Part shown: positions 1 through 8,101 of the stretch, piece after piece | Layout: each line of letters starts with the position of its first letter | How positions within the stretch are numbered: position 1 is the stretch's first letter | Assembly (NCBI RefSeq): GCF_017355935.1 | Contig: NZ_JAFIQT010000002.1 | Span: 248,001-312,000 of the forward strand | DNA: 64,000 nt | Source of the DNA: Telluribacter humicola | GTDB taxonomy: Bacteria > Bacteroidota > Bacteroidia > Cytophagales > Spirosomataceae | Reading direction: 5' to 3' | Position numbers and translations under genes: made by a program | Notes under the pieces: generated by a model | Told to the model about the DNA's origin: nothing | The model's input: only the letters and a program-made list of their open reading frames with translations | The model's database searches: none

Positions 1-2
1 AT

Positions 3-176
3 GTGGCTTTTAAGGCAAATGTTCGCAATGTGAAACTCATGCGCGAGCATTATGTGGAAGGCCGACATAAAGGCGGAGCCTGGAAGATAGTGATTCCCAT
101 TCTGTTAGTACTCCTACTGGTGGTTGGGTTTTTAGCCTGGTTGAGCTACCGGTTCTTTGTCTGGTTATTTAATTAA
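3..176 (+). CDS. C-terminal end of a protein with one membrane helix (5' partial)
   Basis: An open frame enters from the left edge in frame 3 and ends at TAA 174-176, giving 57 residues. The visible part is a short charged stretch (MREHYVEGRHKGG) followed by a hydrophobic helix of about 22 residues and a short aromatic tail ending FVWLFN. This looks like the membrane-anchored C-terminus of a larger protein. The start is outside the window and the family cannot be identified. A hairpin terminator lies about 60 bases downstream. Confidence 0.55.
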   Translation: MAFKANVRNVKLMREHYVEGRHKGGAWKIVIPILLVLLLVVGFLAWLSYRFFVWLFN

Positions 177-232
177 TCTATTTAGTTTAAATGCTTTGTT
201 AATGATTCAAAACCATAGCTTCCAAAAGAAAA

Positions 233-258
233 GAGGTACCTTATAATAAAGGTACCTC
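233..258. terminator. Bidirectional hairpin terminator
   Basis: A perfect 10-bp inverted repeat (GAGGTACCTT / AAGGTACCTC) with a 6-base AT loop sits between the convergent partial gene and the pterin dehydratase gene. It could end transcription from both sides. Confidence 0.6.
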
Positions 259-288
259 CATGATTAGATATTTACCCCAGACATTCCA

Positions 289-552
289 TTACAGATCATC
301 AAAATCATCGTAGATGGTATCAATGGCTTCGGCCAGCTGCTGGTCCTTTTCGGTGATGGTATTACCGGCGTCGTGCGTACTTAGCTCAATATCTACCTTA
401 TTATATACATTGGACCACCAGGGGTGGTGATTCATCTGTTCGGCTACCTCGGCTACCCGGGACATAAAAGCGAATGCTTCCCTGAAATCTTCAAACTCAA
501 AGCTCCGTTTGAGTTTATTGTCTTGTTCAACCCACATAACTGCCTGATCCAT
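289..552 (-). CDS. 4a-hydroxytetrahydrobiopterin (pterin-4a-carbinolamine) dehydratase
   Basis: A cytoplasmic dehydratase that removes water from 4a-hydroxytetrahydropterin, recycling the pterin cofactor of aromatic amino acid hydroxylases. The 87-residue protein carries the family signature: the histidine pair and tryptophans of [13 protein letters not shown] (about residues 41-53), followed by STHDAG (about 58-63). The length is normal for a bacterial PCD-like protein, slightly short at the N-terminus. No phenylalanine hydroxylase gene is visible nearby. The gene is convergent with the partial gene to its left and stands apart from the sialidase-like gene transcribed in the same direction to its right. 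The family assignment is firm; the physiological substrate is inferred from the family. Confidence 0.9.
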   Translation of the reverse strand: MDQAVMWVEQDNKLKRSFEFEDFREAFAFMSRVAEVAEQMNHHPWWSNVYNKVDIELSTHDAGNTITEKDQQLAEAIDTIYDDFDDL

Positions 553-624
553 ATCGTTTCTTTGTTGATGAATAGTAATTGATAACTATTCAACGACGAA
601 AGGCTACCGGATGTTTTCTGTCGG

Positions 625-1728
625 CTATTTGCTCATCTCCAGTACCACATGGTTGACGTTCTTTCGCTCCCAGGTATAGGTGATATGTACCTTACCATCC
701 TGCGTCTGGATCACAGCCGGATAGCTGTACTCGCCCTTTTCTTTATCTTCCAGTACGACTATGTCGGTCCAGGTGCGGCCATCGCGGGAGGTAGCTACGT
801 GGAGTTTCTGGCGTCCCTTGTCCCACTCCTTACCCCGGGTAGTCGGGTTATATACCAGTACCTGGGTACCATCACGTAGTGTAACGGCGTCGGTGCCGGA
901 GTTAGGGTTCAGTATATCCGTCTTTTTCAGCTCTCCCCAGGTTTTTCCACCGTCTTCTGACCAGGCTTCTACGATCCGGTCGTGCTTGCTGCGGCAGAGG
1001 ATCTGCATGCGGTTGTTGGGGTAAGTCAGTAGACTGGGTTGTATTACATCGAGTGTCGTGTTTGGGTCCACCGGTACCAGTTGCCAGGTCTTACCCAGGT
1101 CCGAAGAGCGCTCAAGGTGTACCCGCCACGCCTCTTTGGTTTCGGTGCTGGTCGGGCTGAGTATATCTCCGTTAGCGAGCTGGATGGGTTTGTTCTTAAT
1201 CGGTCCCAGGATCCCGTCGGGCAGGCGTTCAGGCTTCGACCAGGTACTGCCGTTGTCGTCGGAACTCATGACCATGCCCCACCACTCCCTCGGCGACGGG
1301 CCTACTTTATAAAACAGGAACAGCTTCCCCTCGCGGGTTTTGAACAGCACCGGATTCCAGCAGGGGTAGCGCAGATTCGCATCCATGATACCTTCCGCCA
1401 TGAGCTTAGGCTGGCTCCACTTTCCCTGTTTCTGGGTAGCCAGCCAGATACCTACATCCTTATGTCCCTCGTGTGGACCACCAAACCAAGCAGCCACCAG
1501 TTCACCGGGCCGTACCTCTTCAATCGTAGACGCGTGACACTCTTTGAAAGGCGGATTGTTGAAGATCATTTCCTGACTTACCTTCTTCCATTGGGCCGGC
1601 TGTCCGGAGACCGGATCCCCGGCGGCCGGCTCCCCCCTAGATGACTGTCCATGAGTCTGTCCGTAGCTTTGCATAGCAAAGAGAAAAGTGAGTCCACCGA
1701 CCAGCAGGGGCAAGAATGATTTCTTCAT
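625..1728 (-). CDS. Secreted sialidase-like BNR-repeat protein
   Basis: The protein has a signal peptide (MKKSFLPLLVGG then a hydrophobic run to SYGQ) and a six-bladed-propeller type sialidase fold. Asp-box motifs SxDxGxTW are visible several times: SDDNGSTW, SSDLGKTW, SEDGGKTW and SRDGRTW. The segment ECHASTIEEV followed by AAWFGGPHEGHKDVGIW is typical of the BNR/neuraminidase group with exo-alpha-sialidase annotation. It probably acts in the periplasm or at the cell surface on glycosides; true sialidase activity is not proven because many members have other or unknown substrates. The frame can be extended to a GTG at 1737, but ATG at 1728 directly precedes the signal peptide. The window also holds an AGE-family epimerase and a Gfo/Idh/MocA oxidoreductase, but they lie about 38 kb away and are not linked to it. 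Confidence 0.85.
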   Translation of the reverse strand: MKKSFLPLLVGGLTFLFAMQSYGQTHGQSSRGEPAAGDPVSGQPAQWKKVSQEMIFNNPPFKECHASTIEEVRPGELVAAWFGGPHEGHKDVGIWLATQKQGKWSQPKLMAEGIMDANLRYPCWNPVLFKTREGKLFLFYKVGPSPREWWGMVMSSDDNGSTWSKPERLPDGILGPIKNKPIQLANGDILSPTSTETKEAWRVHLERSSDLGKTWQLVPVDPNTTLDVIQPSLLTYPNNRMQILCRSKHDRIVEAWSEDGGKTWGELKKTDILNPNSGTDAVTLRDGTQVLVYNPTTRGKEWDKGRQKLHVATSRDGRTWTDIVVLEDKEKGEYSYPAVIQTQDGKVHITYTWERKNVNHVVLEMSK

Positions 1729-1774
1729 AAAGTACACGTTAGGTTAGTAGGAGAAGGAAGTTTTAGTCCTAAAT

Positions 1775-2554
1775 CTACTTATTTCTAACGTATACGTGAC
1801 GAATATTTGATTTGCCGGTTTCGCGCTCATCTACTTCAAAAGCATCAATGCTCTTGATCAGGGGGAGTAATTTAGAATATCCGTAGTTGCGGGAGTCAAA
1901 GCTGGGTCGCTTCTTGATCAGCAGATTGCCCAAGTCGCCCAGGAATACCCAACCATCTTCATCGGCCAGGTCATTGATGCTGCCCGCTATCAGATTTCTC
2001 AGTTTTTTGTCAGATGAATCACTCTTGGGAGCCTTTTTCTTAGAGGCGGGCTTAGCCTTAGTACCATTCTGATCGGGCTGATCGTTGCTGACTGGTTCCT
2101 GATCACGATCGCGCCGCAGAATCTCAATATAAATAAAGCGGTCACAGGCCGACGTAAAAGAAACCGGGGTCTTCTGTTCGCCCATCCCGAATACCTTCAT
2201 ACCGGCCTCACGGAGTCGTATGGCTAAACGGGTAAAATCGCTGTCGCTGGATACGATACAAAAGCCATCTACCCGGCCCGTATACAGTATATCCATCGCG
2301 TCAATGATCATGGCCGAGTCCGTGGCGTTCTTGCCGGAGGTATAGCTGTATTGCTGTATAGGTGTAATGGCATTTTCCAGTAACGCCGATTTCCAACCCA
2401 CCAGGCGCGGGTTGGTCCAGTCGCCATATATACGCTTAAAAGTAGGGGTGCCGTAGCGGGCTATCTCTTCCAGCATCTCCTGCAAAGTAGAGTAGGGAAC
2501 GTTGTCAGCATCAATCAGAACTGCCAGGCGCAGATCTCTATCAGTAGTTATCAT
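1775..2554 (-). CDS. NYN (PIN-like) domain protein with C-terminal LOTUS/OST-HTH domain
   Basis: Residues about 8-150 match a NYN/LabA-type PIN-like ribonuclease fold. They include the acidic LIDADNVPY motif near the N-terminus, ATDSAMIIDAMD in the middle, and SSDSDFTRLAIRLRE, the typical third acidic motif. A low-complexity lysine-rich linker (about 155-185) connects to a C-terminal winged-helix of the OST-HTH/LOTUS type, with FLGDLGNLL, KRPSFDSRNYGYSKLLPLI and a final VYVRNK. Proteins of this architecture are predicted RNA-binding ribonucleases. The gene is divergent from osmC and has no obvious partner. The domain calls are confident; the RNA substrate is unknown. Confidence 0.88.
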   Translation of the reverse strand: MITTDRDLRLAVLIDADNVPYSTLQEMLEEIARYGTPTFKRIYGDWTNPRLVGWKSALLENAITPIQQYSYTSGKNATDSAMIIDAMDILYTGRVDGFCIVSSDSDFTRLAIRLREAGMKVFGMGEQKTPVSFTSACDRFIYIEILRRDRDQEPVSNDQPDQNGTKAKPASKKKAPKSDSSDKKLRNLIAGSINDLADEDGWVFLGDLGNLLIKKRPSFDSRNYGYSKLLPLIKSIDAFEVDERETGKSNIRHVYVRNK

Positions 2555-2721
2555 GAAGTGTATCTGAAATGTTTATATCATAGTAAGTACCGCAAAATAA
2601 CTATGCCTGTTTAGTATTTAAGCTTTTATTTGAACTTACAGAAACTAATCGGACTTTTGTAGTCATAAGATTGGGATAATGATCTCTCGTTCGCTCCCGG
2701 ATAAAACTCTATTACTGACAC

Positions 2722-3153
2722 ATGAAAGTTGAACTCGTACGCGTAGACGACGCGTTTCATTTTGAATCTACCGGTTCGTCCGATGCCATAGTACATATTG
2801 ATGGTTCGCCCGAGATAGGGGGCCATAACGCCGGAGTACGGCCCATGGAGCTCCTCCTGATGGGACTTGCCAGCTGTAGCGCCATTGACATTGTGTTGAT
2901 CCTGAAAAAGCAGCGCCAGCAAATCACCGATTTTCGTATAGTAGCCGAAGGCGACCGGGAAAAAGAGCCCGACACCGAGCGCAAGCCGTACCGCACCATG
3001 AACCTGCACTTCAAACTGAAAGGCGTTGGCCTGGATGAGGCTAAGGTGGCCCGGGCGGTGAAACTATCGATGGAGAAGTACTGCTCCGCAACGGCTCAGT
3101 TTGAGTCCACTACCCAGATTACTCATCAGGTATCCATTGAGGAAGAGGCCTAA
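2722..3153 (+). CDS. OsmC family peroxiredoxin-like protein
   Basis: OsmC/Ohr-fold protein of 143 residues. The two conserved redox cysteines are visible: C52 in GLASCSAIDI, preceded by the GVRPMELLLMGL helix, and C121 in MEKYCSAT. The sequence resembles the YhfA-type OsmC branch more than Ohr. Such proteins reduce organic or lipid peroxides in the cytoplasm using these two thiols. The gene is divergent from the NYN gene and about 80 bases upstream of thyA on the same strand. Its reductant and substrate are not evident from the sequence. Confidence 0.9.
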   Translation: MKVELVRVDDAFHFESTGSSDAIVHIDGSPEIGGHNAGVRPMELLLMGLASCSAIDIVLILKKQRQQITDFRIVAEGDREKEPDTERKPYRTMNLHFKLKGVGLDEAKVARAVKLSMEKYCSATAQFESTTQITHQVSIEEEA

Positions 3154-3230
3154 GAAGGGCTTTGACCTGCTTTTAATTTAGAACTAAGTAAGCTAAAAGC
3201 TAACTACCTAATCCCTATTTGCTAATAACC

Positions 3231-4025
3231 ATGCAACAATATCACGATCTACTTCGCCACGTCCTGGAAAACGGCGACCGCAAATCTGACCGTACCGGCA
3301 CGGGTACCCTGAGTGTATTCGGGTACCAGATGCGCTTTGATCTGCAGAAAGGATTTCCGCTGGTAACGACCAAGAAAGTGCACATGAAATCGGTGATCCA
3401 CGAGCTGTTGTGGTTTCTGAAGGGTGATACCAATACTAAGTACCTCAAGGAAAACGGTGTAAGTATATGGGACGAATGGGCCGACGAAGAAGGCAACCTC
3501 GGACCTGTATACGGCAAGCAGTGGCGCAGCTGGATGGCCCCCGATGGCGCTACTATTGACCAGATGAAGGATATCCTGGACCAGCTGAAGAAAAATCCGG
3601 ATTCACGCCGGATCATCGTATCGGCCTGGAACCCGGCCGATCTGCCATTTATGGCCCTGCAGCCCTGCCACGCGCTGTTCCAGTTCTACGTAGCCAATGG
3701 CAAACTGTCATGTCAGCTGTACCAGCGCAGCGCGGATGTGTTCCTGGGGGTACCTTTCAACATAGCTAGCTACGCGTTGCTGACCCAGATGATCGCGCAC
3801 GAGTGCGGCTTACTGCTCGGTGATTTTATCTGGACCGGCGGTGATACTCACATTTACCTCAACCACCTCGAGCAGGTCAATCTGCAGCTGACGCGCGAGC
3901 CCCGTCCGCTGCCGACGATGAAGCTGAACCCTAGCGTGAAGAGCATCTTTGATTTTACATACGAAGACTTTACCCTCGAGAACTATGACCCCTGGCCGGG
4001 CATCAAAGCTCCCGTAGCGGTGTAG
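3231..4025 (+). CDS. thyA: Thymidylate synthase
   Basis: Makes dTMP from dUMP with methylenetetrahydrofolate. The 264-residue protein has the full conserved core. This includes the nucleophile Cys146 in ALQPCHALF, the phosphate-binding RR in [37 protein letters not shown], and HIYLNHLEQ. The length and the position of Cys146 match the classical bacterial enzyme. The frame extends to a TTG at 3219, but ATG at 3231 gives the standard N-terminus MQQYHDLL. No folA gene follows; a strong terminator lies just downstream. Confidence 0.98.
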   Translation: MQQYHDLLRHVLENGDRKSDRTGTGTLSVFGYQMRFDLQKGFPLVTTKKVHMKSVIHELLWFLKGDTNTKYLKENGVSIWDEWADEEGNLGPVYGKQWRSWMAPDGATIDQMKDILDQLKKNPDSRRIIVSAWNPADLPFMALQPCHALFQFYVANGKLSCQLYQRSADVFLGVPFNIASYALLTQMIAHECGLLLGDFIWTGGDTHIYLNHLEQVNLQLTREPRPLPTMKLNPSVKSIFDFTYEDFTLENYDPWPGIKAPVAV

Positions 4026-4037
4026 TACTAATCATAC

Positions 4038-4084
4038 AAAATAAGGAAGGGCTGACATGTTGTGTGTCAGCCCTTCCTTATTTT
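4038..4084. terminator. Bidirectional terminator between thyA and 2TM gene
   Basis: A perfect 20-bp inverted repeat (4038-4057 and 4065-4084) with a 7-base loop, A-rich on one flank and T-rich on the other, lies between convergent genes. It can serve both strands. Confidence 0.85.
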
Positions 4085-4101
4085 ATGCGTGTATAGAATA
4101 G

Positions 4102-4362
4102 TTAGCGTTGCTCTTTGAGTAGTTTCTGGTATTCCCTCTCGACCAGATCCCCTTTGCTGTAATAGGCATTGTAGCCTTCAAAAACCAGTCCGATCCCCCA
4201 GAAGAAGAGTGGGAAGCCGGGCCAGAAAAAGCTGTCCCCGCCGCTGCTGAAGTACCAGATGGCAATCAGGAAAGGGTTGACGATGCAGTAGGCGATCACA
4301 TTGTTTTTAAATTTGGCGCGCAGCCGGGCGAGCCTCCAGAGTCTTTCGTTGCGGTTTTCCAT
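4102..4362 (-). CDS. 2TM domain protein
   Basis: Small 86-residue membrane protein with two hydrophobic helices (about 22-39 and 48-63) flanked by charged ends. It has an N-terminal RNERLWRLARLRAKFKNN and a C-terminal LVEREYQKLLKEQR. This matches the 2TM domain family, common in Bacteroidota and often found near or fused to LytTR regulators or histidine kinases; its function is not established. It is a paralogue of the next gene: both have an N-terminal LWRLARLRA/LWKLAQNRA segment, a WGIGL motif and a terminal EREYxKLL. Confidence 0.85.
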   Translation of the reverse strand: MENRNERLWRLARLRAKFKNNVIAYCIVNPFLIAIWYFSSGGDSFFWPGFPLFFWGIGLVFEGYNAYYSKGDLVEREYQKLLKEQR

Positions 4363-4410
4363 GACTATACAAGGTATTATTTTGCTAAAAGGGTAGTGGT
4401 ACCAGGTCGC

Positions 4411-4692
4411 TTAGTGGCTTCCGCGTAGTAGTTTTTCGTATTCGCGTTCGGTCATGCTTTTTTGGTCGATAGTCCGGTAGGCCGAGAAATAGTGGGTCGC
4501 CAGACCAATACCCCAGCCCAGCATAGGCCAGATCGGCCAGGGGTGCAACCCTTTGCCCCAGGACTGCAGGTACATGATCAGGTACAGGAGCCAGAGGCCA
4601 CTGATAATGACCAGGTAGGTACGCAGGTGGATCTTGAAGGCGGCCCGGTTCTGGGCTAGTTTCCAGAGGTGTTCGTTGCGTTGAGGTTCCAT
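4411..4692 (-). CDS. 2TM domain protein, paralogue
   Basis: 93-residue membrane protein with the same layout as its downstream neighbour: charged N-terminus with LWKLAQNRAAFKIH, two hydrophobic helices, WGIGLATHYFSAY, then TEREYEKLLRG. It belongs to the 2TM domain family. The tandem arrangement with a 48-base gap suggests local duplication and co-transcription. A longer frame exists in a neighbouring phase across this region, but the 2TM match decides the correct one. Confidence 0.85.
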   Translation of the reverse strand: MEPQRNEHLWKLAQNRAAFKIHLRTYLVIISGLWLLYLIMYLQSWGKGLHPWPIWPMLGWGIGLATHYFSAYRTIDQKSMTEREYEKLLRGSH

Positions 4693-4868
4693 GGTTGTAG
4701 GGGTATAGGGTTAGTAGTATATAGGTCGTTGTAATTATCTGATTCAAAGATACTACCTGATACTACCCAATAGCTATCTGAATCCGACGAACTTCCCGTT
4801 TTTCAGGACAAACCTCATAAAATTTGAGAATAAATTATTTCCTGTCCCGACGGCCCGGATATAGCGCC

Positions 4869-6554
4869 TTAGCGTTGCCCTTTGCGGCCCGTGCCCCGCA
4901 TGGCACGGCCGGGTGTAGCGCCCGTATGTTCTCCCGATTTTAGTACCTGTGTGCCATTCACCCATACGTGGTGTACGCCTTCAGATAGCTGATGAGGATG
5001 ATCAAAGGTAGACAGGTCCCGAACCCTGGCCGGATCAAATATCACCACATCGGCGTAGTAGCCGGCTTTGAGCTGGCCCCGGTCCCGGAGGTGCAGGTTG
5101 GTGGCGGGGAGCGAGGTCAGGCGGCGGATGGCCTCCGGCAGGGTGATGACTTTCTCTTCCCGTACGTACTTGCCCAGCAGCCGAGCCACGTTACCATAGG
5201 CTCGTGGGTGGGGGTTAGAGTTCAAGGATAGCCCCTCGGGAGCCTGGGAACCCGAGTCGGAGCCGAAGCTCATGTAGGGCTGCCGGATCTGTTTCTTCAC
5301 ATTCTCTTCCGACATCAGGAAGTAGGCGGTTCCGATACGTGAGTCGTCCTGTACTACCAGGTCCATAGCCGTTTCGTACCAGGACTTACCCCGCAGGGCG
5401 GCTACCTCGACCAGCGTTTTGCCGGTGTACTTGCGCAGTGAGTCCTGTCTGAAGCTAGTCAGGATCATGCCCTCCGGCCCCGCGCCCAGCGCCAGATTTT
5501 CCCAGTCCGCGGGGCGGGTCATTTCCTCGGCTACCCGGGCCCGGATGGCCGGGTCCTGCAGGCGTCGGCGCCACTCCTGCAGGCCGCCTTCCTGTACCCA
5601 GGGTGGCATGGCGGCATCCAGTCCGGTGGCGGCGGCTATGTAGTTGTACATATTGGCCGTTACTTTCAGACCGACCCGGTTGGCGCTGTCTATCCGGGCC
5701 AGTACTGGGTCCAGTTTGTGCCAGTTGTGCTTTCCGGCGGCTTTGAGGTGGTATATCTCTACGGGGATGTTGGCTTCCTTCGCTATCCGCAGCATTTCGT
5801 CTACGGCCGCTTCGATACGGTCGCCCTCGCTGCGCATGTGGGCCGTAAACAGGCTGTTGTACCGGGCAGCTACTTTGGCCAGTTCTACGAGTTCGTCCGT
5901 CTTGGCAAAGGTCGCCGGTACATAGATCAGCATGGTCGTAAGGCCCACGGCCCCTTCGTCCATCGCCTGCTGTACCAGGGCTTTCATGCGTTCCAGTTCG
6001 TCGGGAGTAGGGGCGCGGTTGATCATACCAATGACATTCTCCCTGACTTCGGAGGCACTCACGAAAGAAGCAAAGTTGGTCGAGACGCCCCGCTTTTCCA
6101 GATGTTCCAGAAACTCACCCAGGGTAGTCCAGGGAATATCGTACTTAAACTCCCCCTGCTGGCTGATCATATCCTGCTTCATCTGGTCTGAGAGTGGGCC
6201 CATCGACGACTCACCGAATACTTCCAGCGTGACACCCTGCTTGATGCCTGATAGTGAGCGTCCATCCCGCAGCAGGGAGGTATAGGCGTGGCTGAGCATG
6301 TTGATGAAGCCCGGCGCTACGGCCAGCCCTCCTGCATCTACTATCTCGCGGGCTCTGGCTTTTTTTAGTTTTCCGATAGCCGCGATGCGGTCACCTTGTA
6401 TAGCTACATCGGCTACGTAAGGGGTGCCACCCAGCCCATCGTACACGGTGCCGTTGCGGATTAGGAGGTCGTAGGTTTGGGCCTGACCCGGGGAGGACAG
6501 CAGCGTGAGCAAACAAAGACAGAGACAAATAGTATATAGGTAGAGGTTCTTCAT
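4869..6554 (-). CDS. D-aminoacylase-like amidohydrolase, secreted
   Basis: Amidohydrolase-superfamily protein of 561 residues with a signal peptide (MKNLYLYTICLCLCLL to GQAQ). The N-terminal composite-beta part IRNGTVYDGLGG and the C-terminal RDRGQLKAGYYADVVIFDP are typical of N-acyl-D-amino-acid deacylases (COG3653). Retained barrel residues include His in TAHMRSEGD and IYHLKAAGKHN, and Asp in MSFGSDSGS. The usual HxHxD motif after PGFI is replaced by NMLSHAY, and the GNCG cysteine motif by FGESS, so metal binding at the first site should differ. ATG at 6554 is chosen because it starts the signal peptide. Probable role: periplasmic hydrolysis of acylated D-amino acids or cyclic amides; the exact substrate is unsure. 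Confidence 0.8.
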   Translation of the reverse strand: MKNLYLYTICLCLCLLTLLSSPGQAQTYDLLIRNGTVYDGLGGTPYVADVAIQGDRIAAIGKLKKARAREIVDAGGLAVAPGFINMLSHAYTSLLRDGRSLSGIKQGVTLEVFGESSMGPLSDQMKQDMISQQGEFKYDIPWTTLGEFLEHLEKRGVSTNFASFVSASEVRENVIGMINRAPTPDELERMKALVQQAMDEGAVGLTTMLIYVPATFAKTDELVELAKVAARYNSLFTAHMRSEGDRIEAAVDEMLRIAKEANIPVEIYHLKAAGKHNWHKLDPVLARIDSANRVGLKVTANMYNYIAAATGLDAAMPPWVQEGGLQEWRRRLQDPAIRARVAEEMTRPADWENLALGAGPEGMILTSFRQDSLRKYTGKTLVEVAALRGKSWYETAMDLVVQDDSRIGTAYFLMSEENVKKQIRQPYMSFGSDSGSQAPEGLSLNSNPHPRAYGNVARLLGKYVREEKVITLPEAIRRLTSLPATNLHLRDRGQLKAGYYADVVIFDPARVRDLSTFDHPHQLSEGVHHVWVNGTQVLKSGEHTGATPGRAMRGTGRKGQR

Positions 6555-6683
6555 CTTCAACTGGATTTGTTTCAGGGAATAGGCCGCAGCACGGAAAGCG
6601 GGCAAAATATGAAAAATAATCATCAGACATTTGTAAATAGCAGTATTGCACTAGCAATGCGGATTTTAATTATAGATTCACCC

Positions 6684-6956
6684 ATGAAAAAACATCTCAA
6701 CATTACCGTTCAGGGACGGGTCCAGGGGGTATGGTTCAGAGCCAGTGCCGAGGAAAAAGCACTTGAGCTGGGCCTGAAAGGCTTCGTCCTGAACCAGCCC
6801 AACGGAGACGTTTATATGGAAGCCGAAGGGACCGAAGAGGCACTGGAACAACTACTATACTGGTGCCATAAGGGCCCCATGCTGGCCCGGGTAGATCATG
6901 TGGAAGTAGAGGACGGAGAGGTGCAGGGGTTTACGGAGTTTGAGCTTAGGCGGTAG
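6684..6956 (+). CDS. Acylphosphatase
   Basis: 90-residue cytoplasmic enzyme that hydrolyses acyl phosphates. It contains the signature VQGRVQGVWFRAS, with the catalytic Arg of WFR, and the Asn-containing GFVLNQPNGDVYMEAEG. Canonical proteins have V-x-F or V-Y-F at the VWF position, a mild variation. Start at ATG 6684 gives the usual length; an upstream ATG at 6658 would add nine residues. It is divergent from the amidohydrolase gene. Confidence 0.93.
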   Translation: MKKHLNITVQGRVQGVWFRASAEEKALELGLKGFVLNQPNGDVYMEAEGTEEALEQLLYWCHKGPMLARVDHVEVEDGEVQGFTEFELRR

Positions 6957-7045
6957 AAGTAGAAGGAAAATAAGGAATAAAAAGCTGTACTTCTAACGCA
7001 GAATGTAGAGCCATTGGATTATAAATATCAAATTCAGGTAAGAAT

Positions 7046-7327
7046 ATGATAACTCCCAAACAACAAAAGGTAATCAGGGAAATAACAGGAAAGTATGATC
7101 CTATATTAGTTGGTGTATTTGGGTCCTATGCACGGGATGAGCAAACAAAGGAAAGTGATCTGGATATTCTGATTGATTTCAATACTAAGGTTAATCTTCT
7201 TGACCTGATCGGTTTGGAACAGGAACTGTCTGAGGTACTGGGGGTTAAAGTGGATTTGATAACCATTCGTTCTGTAAATGAACGTCTTATGCCATATATA
7301 CAAAGGGACTTAATCAGGATTGTCTAA
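7046..7327 (+). CDS. mntA: MNT nucleotidyltransferase antitoxin MntA
   Basis: 93-residue minimal nucleotidyltransferase. The core motif GSYARDEQTKESDLDILIDF (residues 26-45) supplies the two metal-binding aspartates of D-x-D, and a third acidic position follows in VDLIT. In HEPN/MNT toxin-antitoxin modules MntA AMPylates and silences the HepT ribonuclease. The stop TAA overlaps the ATG of the next gene (TAATG), the usual tight coupling of this module. The antitoxin frame is intact although its partner is broken, so it may now be functionally orphaned. Confidence 0.88.
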   Translation: MITPKQQKVIREITGKYDPILVGVFGSYARDEQTKESDLDILIDFNTKVNLLDLIGLEQELSEVLGVKVDLITIRSVNERLMPYIQRDLIRIV

Positions 7328-7660
7328 TGATGAAAAACCCTGTTATCTACTTAGAACATATTGCTGACTGCATTGCAAAGATTCGAGAATACACCAAAGG
7401 ACTGGATGAAGAGGGATTCTTACAGCATAACCTGATTCAGGACGCTGTAATAAGAAATTTTGAAATTATCGGAGAAGCAACGAAACAACTTGACATTGAA
7501 TTCCGATCAAGATATCCGGATATTGAATGGAAAAAGATCGCGGGAATGAGATAAGCTAACTCATGACTACATCGGAGTGGATTTGTGGGCGGTATGGGGA
7601 GTCGTTGAAGGTATACTATCTGAGTTGGCGATGCAGATTGAAGTAATAATTCAAAAGTAA
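7327..7660 (+). pseudogene. hepT: HepT-like HEPN ribonuclease toxin, frameshifted
   Basis: The intact first 75 codons encode a HEPN domain of the HepT type: YLEHIADCIAKIREYTKG, then IIGEATKQLD and IEWKKIAGMR. The frame stops at TAA 7552-7554 directly after this Arg. In the next phase the sequence resumes at 7553 as KLTHDYIGVDLWAVW and runs to TAA 7658-7660, which is the expected remainder of HepT. The defect looks like a 2-base deletion, possibly slippage in a GAGA run, falling inside the catalytic R-x4-H motif of HEPN RNases. The product is therefore expected to be inactive unless frameshifting restores it. It overlaps mntA by one base. Confidence 0.85.
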
Positions 7661-7720
7661 AAGGGTGCACCTAGGTAGCTTCATGTATTGTTTTCAGATG
7701 CACCCGCAGCTAAGCAAGTA
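7661..7720. other. Short spacer between hepT remnant and SIR2 fragment
   Basis: No coding signal or repeat is visible here. It forms the left part of a roughly 440-base stretch without an intact gene (7661-8101), the rest of which holds the degraded SIR2 5' copy. Confidence 0.4.
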
Positions 7721-7942
7721 CAATCCCATAATCCTTATACGTCTACGTCCAAACTAATTATTGAGTCAGGTAGCAATGCTAGCCCTATCTACACCATTGA
7801 CTAGTACCTGATAATGATTGGTAAGACCATATATGTAGTAGGGGCAGGATTTTCAAAAGAAGCTTTGGTGAGAGTAGCTGGCGCAGGTATATTTTCAGCG
7901 GTAGTTTCTAGGAATAGATTGATAATAAAGTTAACTTGTTGA
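7721..7942 (+). pseudogene. Decayed 5' fragment of a SIR2-family gene with its upstream region
   Basis: From about 7721 the sequence tracks the leader of the complete SIR2 gene at 10321-10460: both have CCATAAnCCTTATACGTC, a shared AAACTA block and GACTAGT. The coding start then matches closely; about 40 of 46 bases around 7818-7865 are identical to the intact gene. The fragment encodes MIGKTIYVVGAGFSKEA and then diverges, ending at TGA 7940-7942. It therefore keeps the promoter region and the NAD-binding GAGFS loop but none of the catalytic domain. It is a duplicated or deleted relic, not a functional gene. Confidence 0.75.
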
Positions 7943-8101
7943 TCAATAGATATATGTCGTAGGCAAGGTTGCTTACTTGCCTGGCGCATTGACCTCATAT
8001 CTGTGAGGGATTGGTTGCTACTGGATTGCTACATTCTGCTGCCTTCTTCAAAAATCACCAACATATTTCATTCACGTCTCTCACATAAAACCGGTGCTGC
8101 T

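Noticed and set aside
1039-1644. Long plus-strand frame opposite the sialidase-like gene
   Set aside because: Mirror frame of a clear gene with Asp-box motifs; no recognisable domains and arginine/proline-rich composition typical of shadows.
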